Source: Aedes albopictus (lineage: Eukaryota > Arthropoda > Insecta > Diptera > Culicidae). Taken from it: DNA of 64,000 bases. A program made the translations under genes and the position numbers. Below, in pieces: positions 1-9,966 of the stretch (positions within the stretch are counted from its first letter, which is position 1; each line of letters begins with the position of its first letter). The notes under the pieces are model-generated. The model had not been told where the DNA came from. It ran no database searches and saw only the letters and a program-made list of their open reading frames with translations. The stretch lies in assembly GCF_035046485.1 (NCBI RefSeq), contig NC_085138.1, positions 93,537,766 through 93,601,765 on the forward strand. Reading direction: 5' to 3'.

Positions 1-276
1 AGGTTAGGCTCATCTCCCTGACATGCTGCGCTGGAAAAGTGGTCAATCGGTGATTGAAAACAACATCTATAAGCCAACGGACTATTGGATTTTCGCCAGA
101 ATGTCTTTCTCCTAGGCTGTGGTACCTCCACATATTTCGCCGGGCTCAGCGACGTCATCAAGGAAGCTTACGATCAAGGTCATTATGCTGAGGTTATCGC
201 ACTTAACGTTTGAAAGGCATTTAACCGGATATGGACTTCACTGACTGGTACTTAAACAGTTGTATGCCTGGGGTAT
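1..276 (+). pseudogene. Left part of a decayed I-clade-like LINE reverse transcriptase
   Basis: Reading the plus strand with frame changes gives fragments typical of a LINE reverse transcriptase: RLISLTCCAGKVV near positions 5-45 (family form RPISLTSC.GK), then ALNV-stop-KAFNRIW near 207-232, the position of the first catalytic block (family form LDIEKAFD). Several stops and frame changes make it non-functional. The window begins inside the gene. The sequence stops at TGCCTGGGGTAT (265-276) and resumes at the second copy of that word at 5803, so this and the relic at 5803-6330 are one old element split by the R1 element between them. The clade is inferred from the right-hand part. Confidence 0.75.
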
Positions 277-286
277 TTTTTTTTTT

Positions 287-989
287 CCTTCTAAACCATA
301 GGGGGATAATCTGCTCAACAGACACCCTAACAGAAGGTTAGGGTAGTGTAGGTCTGACAGGCCGTCTTCTACAACAAAAGTAAAATCCAGGACTACTCTC
401 TCCTCGTACCCACTAAACCATTCCTATGGTCGCCAAACCCTACGTCTCTCCGGAACCACCAAGAAGGTATTGCTTCAGAGAGGGGCTAGTGCACATCGCA
501 CCCACAAGGTTAGCTGCGTAGCCTGCAGCAACGAACATCGATGACTCGCTTTGGAGAGTCCATCACGGTAGCATGCTGGCACTTAGCCAGTTTCCCGAGT
601 GGTCCTCGCCACTCCCTTTGTCCTCGGAAGGCGGGCAGGGTCAACCCCGCCCGCGCCCTACTGCTGAGCGGACATCAAGAACTGATGCCCACGTGCAACC
701 CGATCTGACCTGCCCGTAAGGAAGGGTATCACTACCCTTCAGGCCCTATCAGATGCACCCGTAGGTTGCAGACAGCAGGATCTCACCTACCCCGACCCTT
801 GCCGGGGACCCCTTTCCAACCGCGGGCTCGGATCCAACCCAGTAGACCGACGCCACGACAGCACCACTACCGGGACTTCCTCTCCGCGGCCACTTAATCG
901 TTGTAAGGGTCGATCTCGACCGCAGGGCACCGGTATGACCTACGAAGCCGACTCCGAACCCCTAGACCACCTCTTGTACTGCATCTGGA
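287..989 (-). other. 3' untranslated region of the R1-clade element
   Basis: About 700 bp lie between the ORF2 stop and the A-tail. The stretch is GC-rich relative to the surroundings and has no coherent ORF beyond short shadows. In R1-type elements the 3' UTR is bound by the reverse transcriptase to prime target-site reverse transcription; I see no particular structure that I can name. Confidence 0.7.
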
Positions 990-3900
990 CTAGCCATTCT
1001 CCGAGTCCACGCGCCACCTCCTCTGTAGCTCCCAGACGATGTGGGTAATAGCCGTTGAAACGGCGTTCCAGCCAAACTCATCCCTACACATCCTCTGGAC
1101 CAAGTTGTCCGGAGTTGTGTCCTCGCCGCATGTGGCAAGCATGCGGTCACGCATTGTGCGAAAACGCGGGCACACGAACAAAACGTGTTCCGCCGTTTCC
1201 TCTAAACCATTGCACACTGGGCATTCGGGAGAATCCGCATGCCCGAAACGGTGTAGATACTGTCGGAAGCAACCATGACCTGTAAGGACCTGTGTCAGGT
1301 GGAATGTGACTTCCCCATGGCGCCTATTAATCCAACTATCTACCCTCGGTATCAACCTGTAGGTCCACCTTCCTTTGGTGGAACTGTCCCACGCGCGCTG
1401 CCATTTGACCATAGAGGCCATCCTGACAGTCCTGCGTATGCCTCTTGTGCCGCGCATTTCGAAGCACTCCATGTCCTCACTGATAAGAATGCTGATAGGC
1501 ACCTTACCAGTAATGACGCAGAGAGCGTCGTGTGACACGGTACGGTATGCGCTCGCAACCCTCAGGCACATAAGCCTGTAAGTACTTTCCAGCTTCCGTC
1601 GGTAGCATTTAGTACTTAGCGCGGTGCCCCACGCCGGGCCGCCATACCTAAGTATGGATGTAGCAACACTAGCCAGAAGCTTGCGCTTACTGGCGTACAC
1701 CGCAGAGCTATTGGACATCATCCGGGACAGTGCCGCAATAGCTGTGGAGGCTCTTTTACAGGCATAATCGACGTGGCTACCGAAGGTAAGCTTATCGTCG
1801 ATCATCACGCCCAAGTGTTTGACGGAGCGCTTTGACAGGATAGTACAGTCTCCTACACTGATCTCCGTCTGCTGCTCCGACTTCAGGTTGTTAACAACCG
1901 TCACCTCTGTCTTGTGGTGAGCCAGCTCCAGTTTCCTGGACCGCATCCACGCCTCCACAACCTTGATCGAGTGGTTGGTAGTCAACTTTACCTCCTCGAT
2001 CGTTTCACCGTAGACTTCGAGCGTAATGTCGTCGGCAAATCCGACAATCACCACTCCCACTGGATACTCTAACCTCAACACCTCGTCGTACATGACATTC
2101 CATAACACCGGACCCAGGATGGAACCTTGCGGGACTCCTGAGGTTATGTGAAAGCACTTCCGACCCACCTCCGTGTCGTAGACTAGTACACGATTCTGAA
2201 AGTAACTTCCGAGAATCTTGTACAGGTACTCCGGTATCCCCAGACGCAAGAGCGCATCGGCAATAGCAGACCAGCTGGCGCTATTAAACGCATTCCTTAC
2301 ATCCAGAGTCACTACCGCGCAAAAGCGAATTCCCCTCCTCTTAGGCTCGAGTGCTTTCTCGGCGGTTTTTGTAACCGACAAGATAGCGTCTACGGTGGAC
2401 CTCCCCTTCCGGAAGCCGTACTGGTTACTCGAAAGACCATTTTCGCCCTCGGTGAACCGCAACATTCTATTGAGGATGATCTTTTCGAGCACCTTCCCCG
2501 CCGTGTCAATCAAGCATATTGGTCTATATGCCGACGGGTCTCCGGGTGGTTTCCCCGCCTTTGGCAATAGTACCAGGCTCTGCCTCTTCCAAGCTTCTGG
2601 GAAAACTCCCTCGTCCAGGCATTTCTGCATAGCAGACCTGAACATCTCGGGAGCCTCTGCAATAGCTACTTTTAAGGCCAGGTTCGGAACTCCGTCCGGA
2701 CCTGGGGCCTTACCTACGCTAAGGGACTTAGCTATCCCCGCAAGTTCCACATCGGTGACCCTCTCCTCATCGCCAGCCCCAGTCCCCGGCTGTCCTACGA
2801 AAGGAGGCCAAGGACTAGGATCATGACGCGGAAAAAGTCCTCCAATGATCCCCTCCAACATCTCTGGAGATTGCTCTGTAGGAGCCATCACACCTCTCGT
2901 CTTGGCCATAACGATCCTGTAGGCGTCACCCCACGGGTTCGTATTGGCACTCTGACAGAGACCCTCAAAGCAGGCCTTTTTGCTTGCTCTTATCTCGGTC
3001 TTAAGCGCGGCTTTTGCAGCGGCGAACACCACCCGCCGTTCGTTTCGCTCTTCCTCTGATCGTGCTCGCTGCATCCGCCGCCTAGCCCGTAGGCAGGCGC
3101 GGCGCAGGTCCGCAATCGCGTCGGTCCACCAGTAAGCCGGTGGCCTCCCATTTCTAGGGTGGACTCGCCTAGGCATGGTCGCATCACACGCACGTGAGAG
3201 CACCGCTACCAGCTCGTCGCCGTCTAAACCGATTAAGTTTCGCTCACGGCGGAGCGCCTCCCTAAATACCCCTTCGTCGAAGTATGATGTCTTCCACCTG
3301 CGAGGGCTTGGCCTTGGCCTAGCCGCCTCTTCTTCTATCCGCTGTCCGCTGTTATTGTAGTCGATACTGTAGCGAACCGCCAGGTGGTCGCTGTGAGTGT
3401 AGCCATCATCTACTCTCCAGTTCGAACTACTTGTTAGGCCAGGACTACAAAAGGTCACGTCAATAATTGACTCCGCTCCGTTTCGACTAAAGGTACTCTT
3501 GGTACCGACATTAGCCAAGTCGACATCTAAGATGGCCAGTGTTTCTAGCAGGATCTGACCCCGCTGGTTCGTGAAACGGCTTCCCCATTCCACGGCCCAG
3601 GCATTAAAGTCGCCCGCTATTACCACCGGCCTTCGCCCTGTTAGCACGGTCGTTAAGCGGTCCAGCATTTGCGTGAACTGCTCGATCGGCCACCGCGGAG
3701 GCGCATAACAGCTACAGAAGAAGACCCCGTTTACTTTGGCGACCACGAAGCCCTCATAGGTAGTAGACACCAACTCCTGAACGGGGTATTTACCCGTCGT
3801 CCATATCGCCGCCATTTTTCTGGTCCCATCCGCGACCCAGTTGCCGTTGCCGGCGGGTACTCGGTATGGGTCCGATATGATGGCGATATCCGTCTCCCAC

Positions 3901-4013
3901 TCAGAAACTGCCTGACAAAGCAGTTGCTGAGCCGCATCACAGTGGTTCAGGTTCAGCTGCGTTACCTGCACTGTGATTTGTTGTTCACTGCGGCTTTCTT
4001 GAAGGCCGGGCAC
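990..4013 (-). CDS. R1-clade ORF2: endonuclease-reverse transcriptase
   Basis: A 1,007-residue protein that would nick target DNA and reverse-transcribe the element RNA at the nick. An endonuclease of the exonuclease-endonuclease-phosphatase fold occupies about residues 15-220, with QLNLNH near the start, GDFNAW near 134 and SDHLAV near 208. The reverse transcriptase occupies about 440-720, with GKAPGPDGVP, YRPICLID, FRKGRST, LDVRNAFNSASW, GVPQGSILGP and the catalytic GFADD near 657. A C-terminal Cys/His motif, HRFGHADSPECPVC followed by ETAEHVLFVCPRF near 915-945, is typical of the R1 clade. Length is normal and no stop or frameshift is seen. The first ATG lies 52 bp upstream of the ORF1 stop in another frame, suggesting coupled reinitiation or frameshifting; this is inferred. 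Confidence 0.95.
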   Translation of the reverse strand: MPGLQESRSEQQITVQVTQLNLNHCDAAQQLLCQAVSEWETDIAIISDPYRVPAGNGNWVADGTRKMAAIWTTGKYPVQELVSTTYEGFVVAKVNGVFFCSCYAPPRWPIEQFTQMLDRLTTVLTGRRPVVIAGDFNAWAVEWGSRFTNQRGQILLETLAILDVDLANVGTKSTFSRNGAESIIDVTFCSPGLTSSSNWRVDDGYTHSDHLAVRYSIDYNNSGQRIEEEAARPRPSPRRWKTSYFDEGVFREALRRERNLIGLDGDELVAVLSRACDATMPRRVHPRNGRPPAYWWTDAIADLRRACLRARRRMQRARSEEERNERRVVFAAAKAALKTEIRASKKACFEGLCQSANTNPWGDAYRIVMAKTRGVMAPTEQSPEMLEGIIGGLFPRHDPSPWPPFVGQPGTGAGDEERVTDVELAGIAKSLSVGKAPGPDGVPNLALKVAIAEAPEMFRSAMQKCLDEGVFPEAWKRQSLVLLPKAGKPPGDPSAYRPICLIDTAGKVLEKIILNRMLRFTEGENGLSSNQYGFRKGRSTVDAILSVTKTAEKALEPKRRGIRFCAVVTLDVRNAFNSASWSAIADALLRLGIPEYLYKILGSYFQNRVLVYDTEVGRKCFHITSGVPQGSILGPVLWNVMYDEVLRLEYPVGVVIVGFADDITLEVYGETIEEVKLTTNHSIKVVEAWMRSRKLELAHHKTEVTVVNNLKSEQQTEISVGDCTILSKRSVKHLGVMIDDKLTFGSHVDYACKRASTAIAALSRMMSNSSAVYASKRKLLASVATSILRYGGPAWGTALSTKCYRRKLESTYRLMCLRVASAYRTVSHDALCVITGKVPISILISEDMECFEMRGTRGIRRTVRMASMVKWQRAWDSSTKGRWTYRLIPRVDSWINRRHGEVTFHLTQVLTGHGCFRQYLHRFGHADSPECPVCNGLEETAEHVLFVCPRFRTMRDRMLATCGEDTTPDNLVQRMCRDEFGWNAVSTAITHIVWELQRRWRVDSENG

Positions 4014-5530
4014 CTTGGGCCACCCATCGGATGTCTGTTGTTCGAGGATTTCCCGGTACAGATCATGCAGATGGGCGGACTCGTGCAGCTTTGGGCCTTA
4101 TGACCTTCAGCGCCGCATCGCCTGCACAGTTTGCGCCTGTCGGGGCCTTTGCAGTCCCACGACTTGTGTCCTGGTTCCAGACACCTGAAGCAAACCTCTG
4201 GTGGCTCGTGGAATGTCAGGTGACATACACACCAACCCACCTTTATGCTCCCTACTTTAACGGACTTTTTGACGTCCGCCACAGGTAGCTGAACCAAAGC
4301 TATCTGTGTCCCTGCTGGCCCTTTCCGTAGCTTAACGGCTGCGGCGGCCACCTGCACATCGCACTGTTGCCGCAGTGCCGTGACGAGCTCTTCCACTTCG
4401 GTGATCTCATCGATGTCCTTGACCTTCAGAGTCGCCTCATGTGTCAGAGCCCTCACCTGCACACCCTCACCAAGGACCTCTTCTGCCAGCCTCTTATAGG
4501 CGGCGCCCTTGTGCTCCTTCTGGCGCTTCAGCTCCAGGATCATCTCGCCCGTACGAGTACGTCTAATACTGCGTACGTCGGCTCCAAGACCCTCAAGCTT
4601 GGCTTCGCTTCGCATCATCTTCAAGACGTCCGAGTACTTGGACTGTTCCGTCTTGATGACGATAGCGTCGCCTTTCTCGCGCTTGGCAGCTGCCCTCCTA
4701 CGCCTTGGCTTGGCGTCCTGCGCTATTACCTGCGGATTCGCCTTCTTCTTCCTCTTCCGCTCTACCTTCGTCCAAGGGGGGTCCTCCCCTTGGATCGCCC
4801 TACTCTGTGGCTGTTGAGGGCCCACTAACGGTCGCAACCCCTTGTTCCCATCGTTCCGGGACGGGCCAGCCTTTTCAGGCCCACCCTTCCCAGCTTTCCG
4901 GGAACCCTGGCTGGGGTCCGACCTTCCGGCATTATTACCGACTTTCGGGGTAATGATTCGCCTGGCCTTGCGGGCACCGCCAGACAGCTCCTCGCCTGAC
5001 GGTTGCCTCGCCCGCTTCTGCGATTGCTTGCCCCGTTTGTCGCGAGCAGTCGCTTCCGCCTTATTCGGACTTCCTGCGAAGGAGAAGGCCTCCGTTTGGG
5101 TAAACTTCGGCACTTTCTCATTTGCAGGCTCCGCTGCTGCAGCAGTCAGCAACGCGAGTGCCGCGTGCTCCTGCTTGGCATCGTCGATCGACGCCCTAAG
5201 TCGAAGCAAGGCCGTTTTCAGGTCCTTGCTTATGTTCGACTTAGTGGACGCAAAGTCGATGATTTTGCCAAGCTGCTGCTCAGCCACCTCTATTGCGGAC
5301 CGTCCTTTGGATCCTCGGTTGACGGCCCTCAACAACCACGCTCTGTCCATAACCTCCACCGGCTGGCTTGCCGGGAAGTGGACTGGAGCACCCACGCTTG
5401 AGCTGCGTACGCAACTCCCAGCGCCTATCTCCTCACTTCTCCTTGTCGGAGATCTCATCAACCCGCTTCTTGCGAAGGGGTTGATCCCACCACTATTTCC
5501 ACCTAGATTCTGATTTTTATTTGACTTCAT
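3962..5530 (-). CDS. R1-clade ORF1: Gag-like nucleic-acid-binding protein
   Basis: A 522-residue protein that would package the element RNA. The N-terminal 300 residues are low-complexity, rich in Lys, Arg, Ser, Pro and Gly, with a basic stretch (KRKKKANP, RRRRAAAKREK) around 235-285. The middle (about 285-430) resembles the conserved RNA-binding region of R1/Jockey-type Gag proteins. The C-terminus has two clear CCHC zinc knuckles, CFRCLEPGHKSWDC (about 447-460) and CRRCGAEGHKAQSC (about 469-482), and a third Cys-rich motif beginning CMIC at about 488. The start chosen is the first ATG after the leader. It overlaps the ORF2 start in a different frame. Confidence 0.92.
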   Translation of the reverse strand: MKSNKNQNLGGNSGGINPFARSGLMRSPTRRSEEIGAGSCVRSSSVGAPVHFPASQPVEVMDRAWLLRAVNRGSKGRSAIEVAEQQLGKIIDFASTKSNISKDLKTALLRLRASIDDAKQEHAALALLTAAAAEPANEKVPKFTQTEAFSFAGSPNKAEATARDKRGKQSQKRARQPSGEELSGGARKARRIITPKVGNNAGRSDPSQGSRKAGKGGPEKAGPSRNDGNKGLRPLVGPQQPQSRAIQGEDPPWTKVERKRKKKANPQVIAQDAKPRRRRAAAKREKGDAIVIKTEQSKYSDVLKMMRSEAKLEGLGADVRSIRRTRTGEMILELKRQKEHKGAAYKRLAEEVLGEGVQVRALTHEATLKVKDIDEITEVEELVTALRQQCDVQVAAAAVKLRKGPAGTQIALVQLPVADVKKSVKVGSIKVGWCVCHLTFHEPPEVCFRCLEPGHKSWDCKGPDRRKLCRRCGAEGHKAQSCTSPPICMICTGKSSNNRHPMGGPRCPAFKKAAVNNKSQCR

Positions 5531-5802
5531 GATTAAATCCCACGAGTAGCACGGGAAAGAACGTCCACCACGCCAGAGCCCTGCATTAACGCGGTAAGGG
5601 ACAGCTTCCTGTGGGGGGTGCCCAGGTACCCCACAGGCTCCGTTAAAGATCGAGCATCTTTTTCACCCCCTCGATCACTCATTCCTCAGCACGGGTCGCT
5701 TGACACCTTGAATTGGGGTTAGTAGTCCTATTCTTAGCCGGCGACTACGCGGCTGATTCGCAAGCGGGGGGGTGCGTCAGGCCCCAGGACTTTAGTCCCT
5801 GC
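5531..5802 (-). other. 5' leader of the R1-clade element
   Basis: About 272 bp between the element's 5' boundary (next to the right target duplication) and the ORF1 start. LINE 5' leaders carry an internal promoter; none can be pointed to by eye here. The presence of a leader up to a clean target duplication indicates that this copy is not 5'-truncated. Confidence 0.65.
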
Positions 5803-6330
5803 TGCCTGGGGTATAGGCGGGAGAACCCTACACTTCATGCGGAACTTTCTTGCAGACAGGTCTTTCCGCGTTATAATTGGGAACACAATGTCTGACACGT
5901 TTCCTGAAGAAACGGGGGTCCCACAAGGGTCTGTGCTCGCCGTGACATTGTTTGTCATGGCAATGAACGGTATTTTTTCTTGTCTACCAAAAATGTAAAT
6001 ATCTTTGTTAATGCGGATAATATCCTCATTGTCGTTGTTGGACCAATGAGAGAGCTGACCATCTTGCTGGTACAGGGTATTCGGGTAGACGGTACACCAA
6101 AAGGATAGCCTTAATTGATCTTAAACGAAGGAACAAAGGCACATTCCGACAACACTGGAAGACGCGTGGTTCAGCTTAAGAACTTCTTTCCTCTGGTAGA
6201 TCAAGAATTGCACCACAGCACGGACTGATGCGCCGATATAACGAGACCAACGAGTTTTGTTCCGCTTACGTACCGGACATACCTTGATGTACGAAACAAC
6301 TAAAAGTCTTCAATTGCATCACCAGAAGTT
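5803..6330 (+). pseudogene. Right part of the decayed I-clade-like LINE
   Basis: Continues the relic at 1-276 after the R1 insertion. The frame beginning at 5809 reads GIGGRTLHFMRNFLADRSF then VIIGNTMSDTFPEETGVPQG and VLAVTLFVMAMNGIF; a +1 shift then gives VNADNILIVVVG, a decayed form of the catalytic YADDI..L block. Near 6250-6290 the plus strand reads VLFRLRTGHT, like the sequence after the RNase H region in I-clade LINEs (form LFRLRTGHTRLTH). The stretch between is too short, so an internal deletion is likely. NGVPQGSVLSVTLFL-type motifs point to the I/Loner group, inferred from memory of family motifs. Confidence 0.72.
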
Positions 6331-6339
6331 TTATGAAGA

Positions 6340-7825
6340 ACTGTTTTCCAAGGTCCTTCGTCGAGGAGCTAGAGAACAATGCTGCGAATATTCCTTAAGG
6401 TGGAAGCGTAGAAGATCAATGGAGCGTCATCAAGAACATCTTCATCGCCATCGGCGAGAATAATTTGGGTGAGCTACGCACCCGAAGAAAGCAGTGGATC
6501 ACAGATGATAGCGACAGAGGAGCGAAGGAACGCCAAAGCCGCGATAGAGCGAGCGAAAACACGAGGGGCCAAAGCCGTAGCCCGTCAGCGCTATTCGGCT
6601 CTCGAGAAGGAATTGAAACGCTCATGTAGACGGGACAAAAGAGCATGGGCGGACTCCCTAGTCGACGAAGGCGAGAAAGCCGTAAACACAGGCGACATCC
6701 GTCTCCTTCACGATGTCTTACGTCGCCTTAGTGGGATGCATGCTACGATGCCCGTGAAAGACACGTCTGGACAGTTATTGACCGACCCGGCTGACCAGTT
6801 GAAACGCTGGTTCGAGCACTTTGGAAACCTTTTACAAGTGTCGGTCACGCCATCAACACCTCAGCATGATCCGCCAAGGGTTCGACGCATTTCCCGTGTT
6901 AACACCGAAGCTCCATCAGTGCAGGAGATAGAAACAGTCATCCGTAGCATGAAATCGAACAGAGCCCCAGGGGTCGATCGCATATCAGCTGAATCCGTAG
7001 TATCCGCCACAACTACTGCATCAATTATTCTGCAACATATGGGAAACCACGACATTTCCGGCCGACTGGATGCAAGGCGTCTTAGTAAAGGTACCCTTAA
7101 AGGGTGACCTGACTATTTGCGATAATTGGTGGGGCATCATGTTACTGTGTATCGTTCTCAAAGTCCTCTGCAAAGTGATCCTTAAACGGCTACAGGAGAA
7201 GATTGACGCAACTCTCCGACGGCAGCAATCAGGATTCCTGCGGACGATCCTGTTTGGACCATATTGTTACGCTCCGTATTATTCTGGAGCAAATCAATGA
7301 ATTCCAAAAGTCTCTCTACCTGGTGTTAATTGATTACGAAAAAGCTTTCAACCGTCTCAATCATGGAAACATGTGGAAAGCCCACAGGCGCAAAGGTGTT
7401 CCTGAGAAAATCATCGGCTTCATTGAAGCACAGTACAGGGCATTTTCGTGCAGAGTACTGCACAACGGTGGTTTGTCCGATCCCATCCGGGTTGTTGCTG
7501 GAGAGAGGTAAGGATGAATCTTATCATGCTATCACCGCTACTGTTCCTCATAGTAATCGACGAGATCTTGATTGGTGCGATTGACCGTGAACCAAATCGT
7601 GGATTGCTGTGGCAACCCATTACCATGGAGCACCTAAATGACTTCAAACTGGCTGATGACGTTACTCTCCTAGCTCAACGGCGCTCTGATATGCAGAGCA
7701 AGCTCGATAATCTTGCCAATCGCTCCTCAGCGGCAGGTCTTATCATCAACGTCAACAAGACCAAATCGTTGGATGTAAACACGGTCAACCCTTCCAGGTT
7801 TGCGGTAGCTGGGCAATGGAGTTAT
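6340..7825 (+). pseudogene. LINE relic, 'family X' copy 1 (RTE-like reverse transcriptase)
   Basis: A frameshifted coding relic on the plus strand. Segments in order: SFVEELENNAANIP and VEDQWSVIKNIFIAIGENN (6360-6470); a linker rich in Arg and Lys; DPADQLKRWFEHFGNLL (6785-6840); SMKSNRAPGVDRISAE (6945-6990); WWGIMLLCIVLKVL (7125-7165); LIDYEKAFNRLN, the first catalytic block (7328-7365); LSPLLFLIVIDEI and LADDVTLLAQRR, where the usual catalytic D-D pair is retained (7530-7685); GLIINVNKTKSLDVN (7735-7785). At least three frame changes separate these. Homology ends near VAGQ at 7820, where degenerate repeats begin, so the 3' part is lost. The same family recurs at 19739-21900. RTE assignment is tentative. 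Confidence 0.8.
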
Positions 7826-9330
7826 TGGAAACATTTATTGAGGAATTTTCAACATAATTTCTGAATCAATTTTTGCAGAATACAGAAAAGTCTGTCTGAA
7901 ATCCTAAAGGTAGCTCTGTATGAACTTCTGAAAACAATTATTGATGAATTTCTGCAAGGATCATTGAGAGTAATCATGCAAGAAACTCTAGAGGTATTTC
8001 AGCAGTTCCTAAATACACCACTGGAGAAAATAATGATTTTTTTAGCTTCGAAATAGAAAGCTGGACAAATTCAAGAAGGAATTCCTAAACGAATACGTTG
8101 AAAAATTCCGGGATTTCAGAAACCCATGTAAATTTACCAATAACGAATTCTTGGAGAAATTTCTTTAGAAATTATTCAGCAAATATCTGATCACTGGAGA
8201 AATTTCCTCAAAAATGTCTGGTAAACTGCTGAAGAAACCGCCGGAGGAGTTTCTGAAAGGAAAGACCAAATTACTGTAATTATTTCTAAAGGGATCCATG
8301 GAACAATTTTTGAAGAAATCCATAACAAGATCCATGAAACTTTTGACAAAGGTATGGAGGAATCTAATAAAGTTTTTTTCTGAAGGAATCTTCATTACAA
8401 TTTCTAAAGGAATCCCTGGGAGAATTTCTGAAGGACTCTGCAGAAGATTTTCAAAATAAATCACTAGATGTTGGGTTTCTCGGCTATGCAGTCACCAAAC
8501 TCCTTGGAACGGCATCGGTTTTAATTCGTCCTTACGTTCATACCGTTGTAGTTCCAAAGGTGACTGCATAGCCGAAAAATCCAACATCTAGTGCATTTAA
8601 ACAGTCGAACACTCAAACCATCAAAAGAAATCTTTGGAGAATTTTCAGGAGCAATTCTGAACCTCTGATTTCCATAGAGAATCGCTGAGAGCATTTATAA
8701 AGGATAACGATGAAGATTTTCATTCTTCCAGGAAACAGAAGAAATTTATGAGGAAATCTATGGAAGCTTTTCTGAAGCAATTCTTACAGGGTTTCTGAAC
8801 AGGGGAAAGGCAAAATCTGAGGGAAATTCTAGTGAAATTTCTGAAGCAATCAATGGAATATGTTTTCGAAAGAACTTTCAAAAGGAACACGTGGATGACT
8901 TTCTGAAAGGAATTCCTGGAGCATTTTCTAAAGGAATCCATGAAGCAAATTCGGAAGGAATACAAAGCAGGTTTTATGGCCGAGGTCTTAACGATTATTT
9001 CTAGGATAAATAAGGAACTTGGGAGAAAATTTCAAATCAAACTTTAAGTTTCTGGAAGTTTCTGAAAAAAATCTTAGAAAAGAATTTCTGAATGAATTCT
9101 TTGAAAAATGTTTTTAAAAGATTTTTGAAGAGACTCTTGTAGAAAATTTGGCAGCCAACTGTTTGCTCTAAAAGCAAGGGCAAAATAATCTATTGAAAAA
9201 TTTCGTTGACGAATTTCTGAATGAAGTTTTCTTAAATTTGGGAAAGAAATTACCAGTACGTTTGGTTTGGATGCTTGAATAAATCTAGCTAGCTCCGAAA
9301 ATCGGATCTTCCTCCAAAGTCCTTTTGACA
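7826..9330 (+). repeat. Degenerate TTTCTGAAGGAAT-like repeats, plus orientation
   Basis: A long run of imperfectly repeated motifs such as TTTCTGAAGGAATTCCTGGA and AATTTCTGAAGGA, with a rough spacing of 21-24 bp and no exact tandem phase. Short ORFs on the minus strand are by-products. A foldback MITE interrupts it at 8463-8593. The vocabulary is shared with the other degenerate blocks and with the perfect 23-bp array at 52099-54860. Confidence 0.7.
8463..8593. mobile_element. 131-bp foldback MITE
   Basis: The left arm begins CACTAGATGTTGG and runs to GCAGTCACC; the right arm is its near-perfect reverse complement, GGTGACTGCATAG to CCAACATCTAGTG. Arms of about 35 bp are extended by weaker pairing towards the centre (CCTTGGAAC with GTTCCAAAGG). 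No ORF. I see no convincing target duplication, so the superfamily is open. Confidence 0.8.
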
Positions 9331-9837
9331 TAGTGCACTAAAAGTGAAAATAATTTTACTATGCGTTATTCAACAAACTTTTATCCTGAGGCTACTAATC
9401 AAGTGGTCCAACTTTGAAGGAACATGAAAGATTCTATTGAAATTCATCCCTGATTCGACTCGAACCCTTACCGAGTGGCCCACATCCCCCAAAGATTAGT
9501 CTTGGCATTCGAATCACGTTCACCAATTTATGGCCAAACTGCCAATACATTTTCATCCCGCACGGATTTCTCCTTCTGACGTGGCCTTCCTCCCCAGTCC
9601 AAAAGGATGCGGTCGTTAAGGAACCGATCACCCGCCCCTGCACTGTCCATTTCGTCCTCTCTTACTAGTGGGACAGAACGCGTGTTTTCTCCATACACAC
9701 ACGTGTGCATTCTGGGTCTAGTTCTGGTCCGTAAATCCCACGATTTCCTCCGCAAGAACCACGCTCAACCGACGACGAAGGGCGCGGCGGTCGTCATCCT
9801 CATCGGGCATCCCTTAGTGAAAAGCCGGTAGCGTAGG
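9331..9837. other. Unassigned sequence
   Basis: Moderately GC-rich, non-repetitive looking DNA. Short overlapping ORFs on both strands (60-75 codons) resemble nothing I know. No promoter, RNA or repeat can be supported. Confidence 0.4.
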
Positions 9838-9839
9838 TA

Positions 9840-9964
9840 CAGTGACCCCACACCGATGAATCACCTTAATTTTTGTACACTATTTATGAATCACCATGTT
9901 GATCAAATGGAGTGATCCATAAATTGTGGTCATTTTTGCCGATTCATAAATTGTGGGGTCACTG
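9840..9964. mobile_element. 125-bp TA-flanked MITE
   Basis: Terminal inverted repeats CAGTGACCCCACA (9840-9852) and TGTGGGGTCACTG (9952-9964) match over 13 bp, with weaker pairing inward (GATGAATCAC against GATTCATAAA). A TA dinucleotide abuts each end (9838-9839 and 9965-9966), the duplication expected for the Tc1/mariner/pogo group. No transposase. Confidence 0.85.
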
Positions 9965-9966
9965 TA

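Larger units (their letters stand above)
277..5802 (-). mobile_element. Full-length R1-clade non-LTR retrotransposon
   Basis: A 5,526-bp minus-strand LINE that appears complete. It is flanked by a perfect 12-bp target-site duplication, TGCCTGGGGTAT, at 265-276 and 5803-5814. Immediately after the left copy is a run of T (277-286), which is the 3' A-tail of a minus-strand element. It contains a 5' leader of about 270 bp, ORF1, ORF2 overlapping it by 52 bp, and a 3' untranslated region of about 700 bp. Both ORFs are open throughout. It is the only autonomous-looking element here and is younger than the I-clade LINE it interrupts. Many R1-clade elements insert site-specifically in rDNA; this one lies in another LINE, so it is either a dispersed lineage or an off-target insertion. 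Confidence 0.93.

Noticed and set aside
8165..9331. Several 80-100 codon minus-strand ORFs
   Set aside because: All lie in degenerate repeats and translate the repeated words; compositionally biased to Phe, Ser and Ile.
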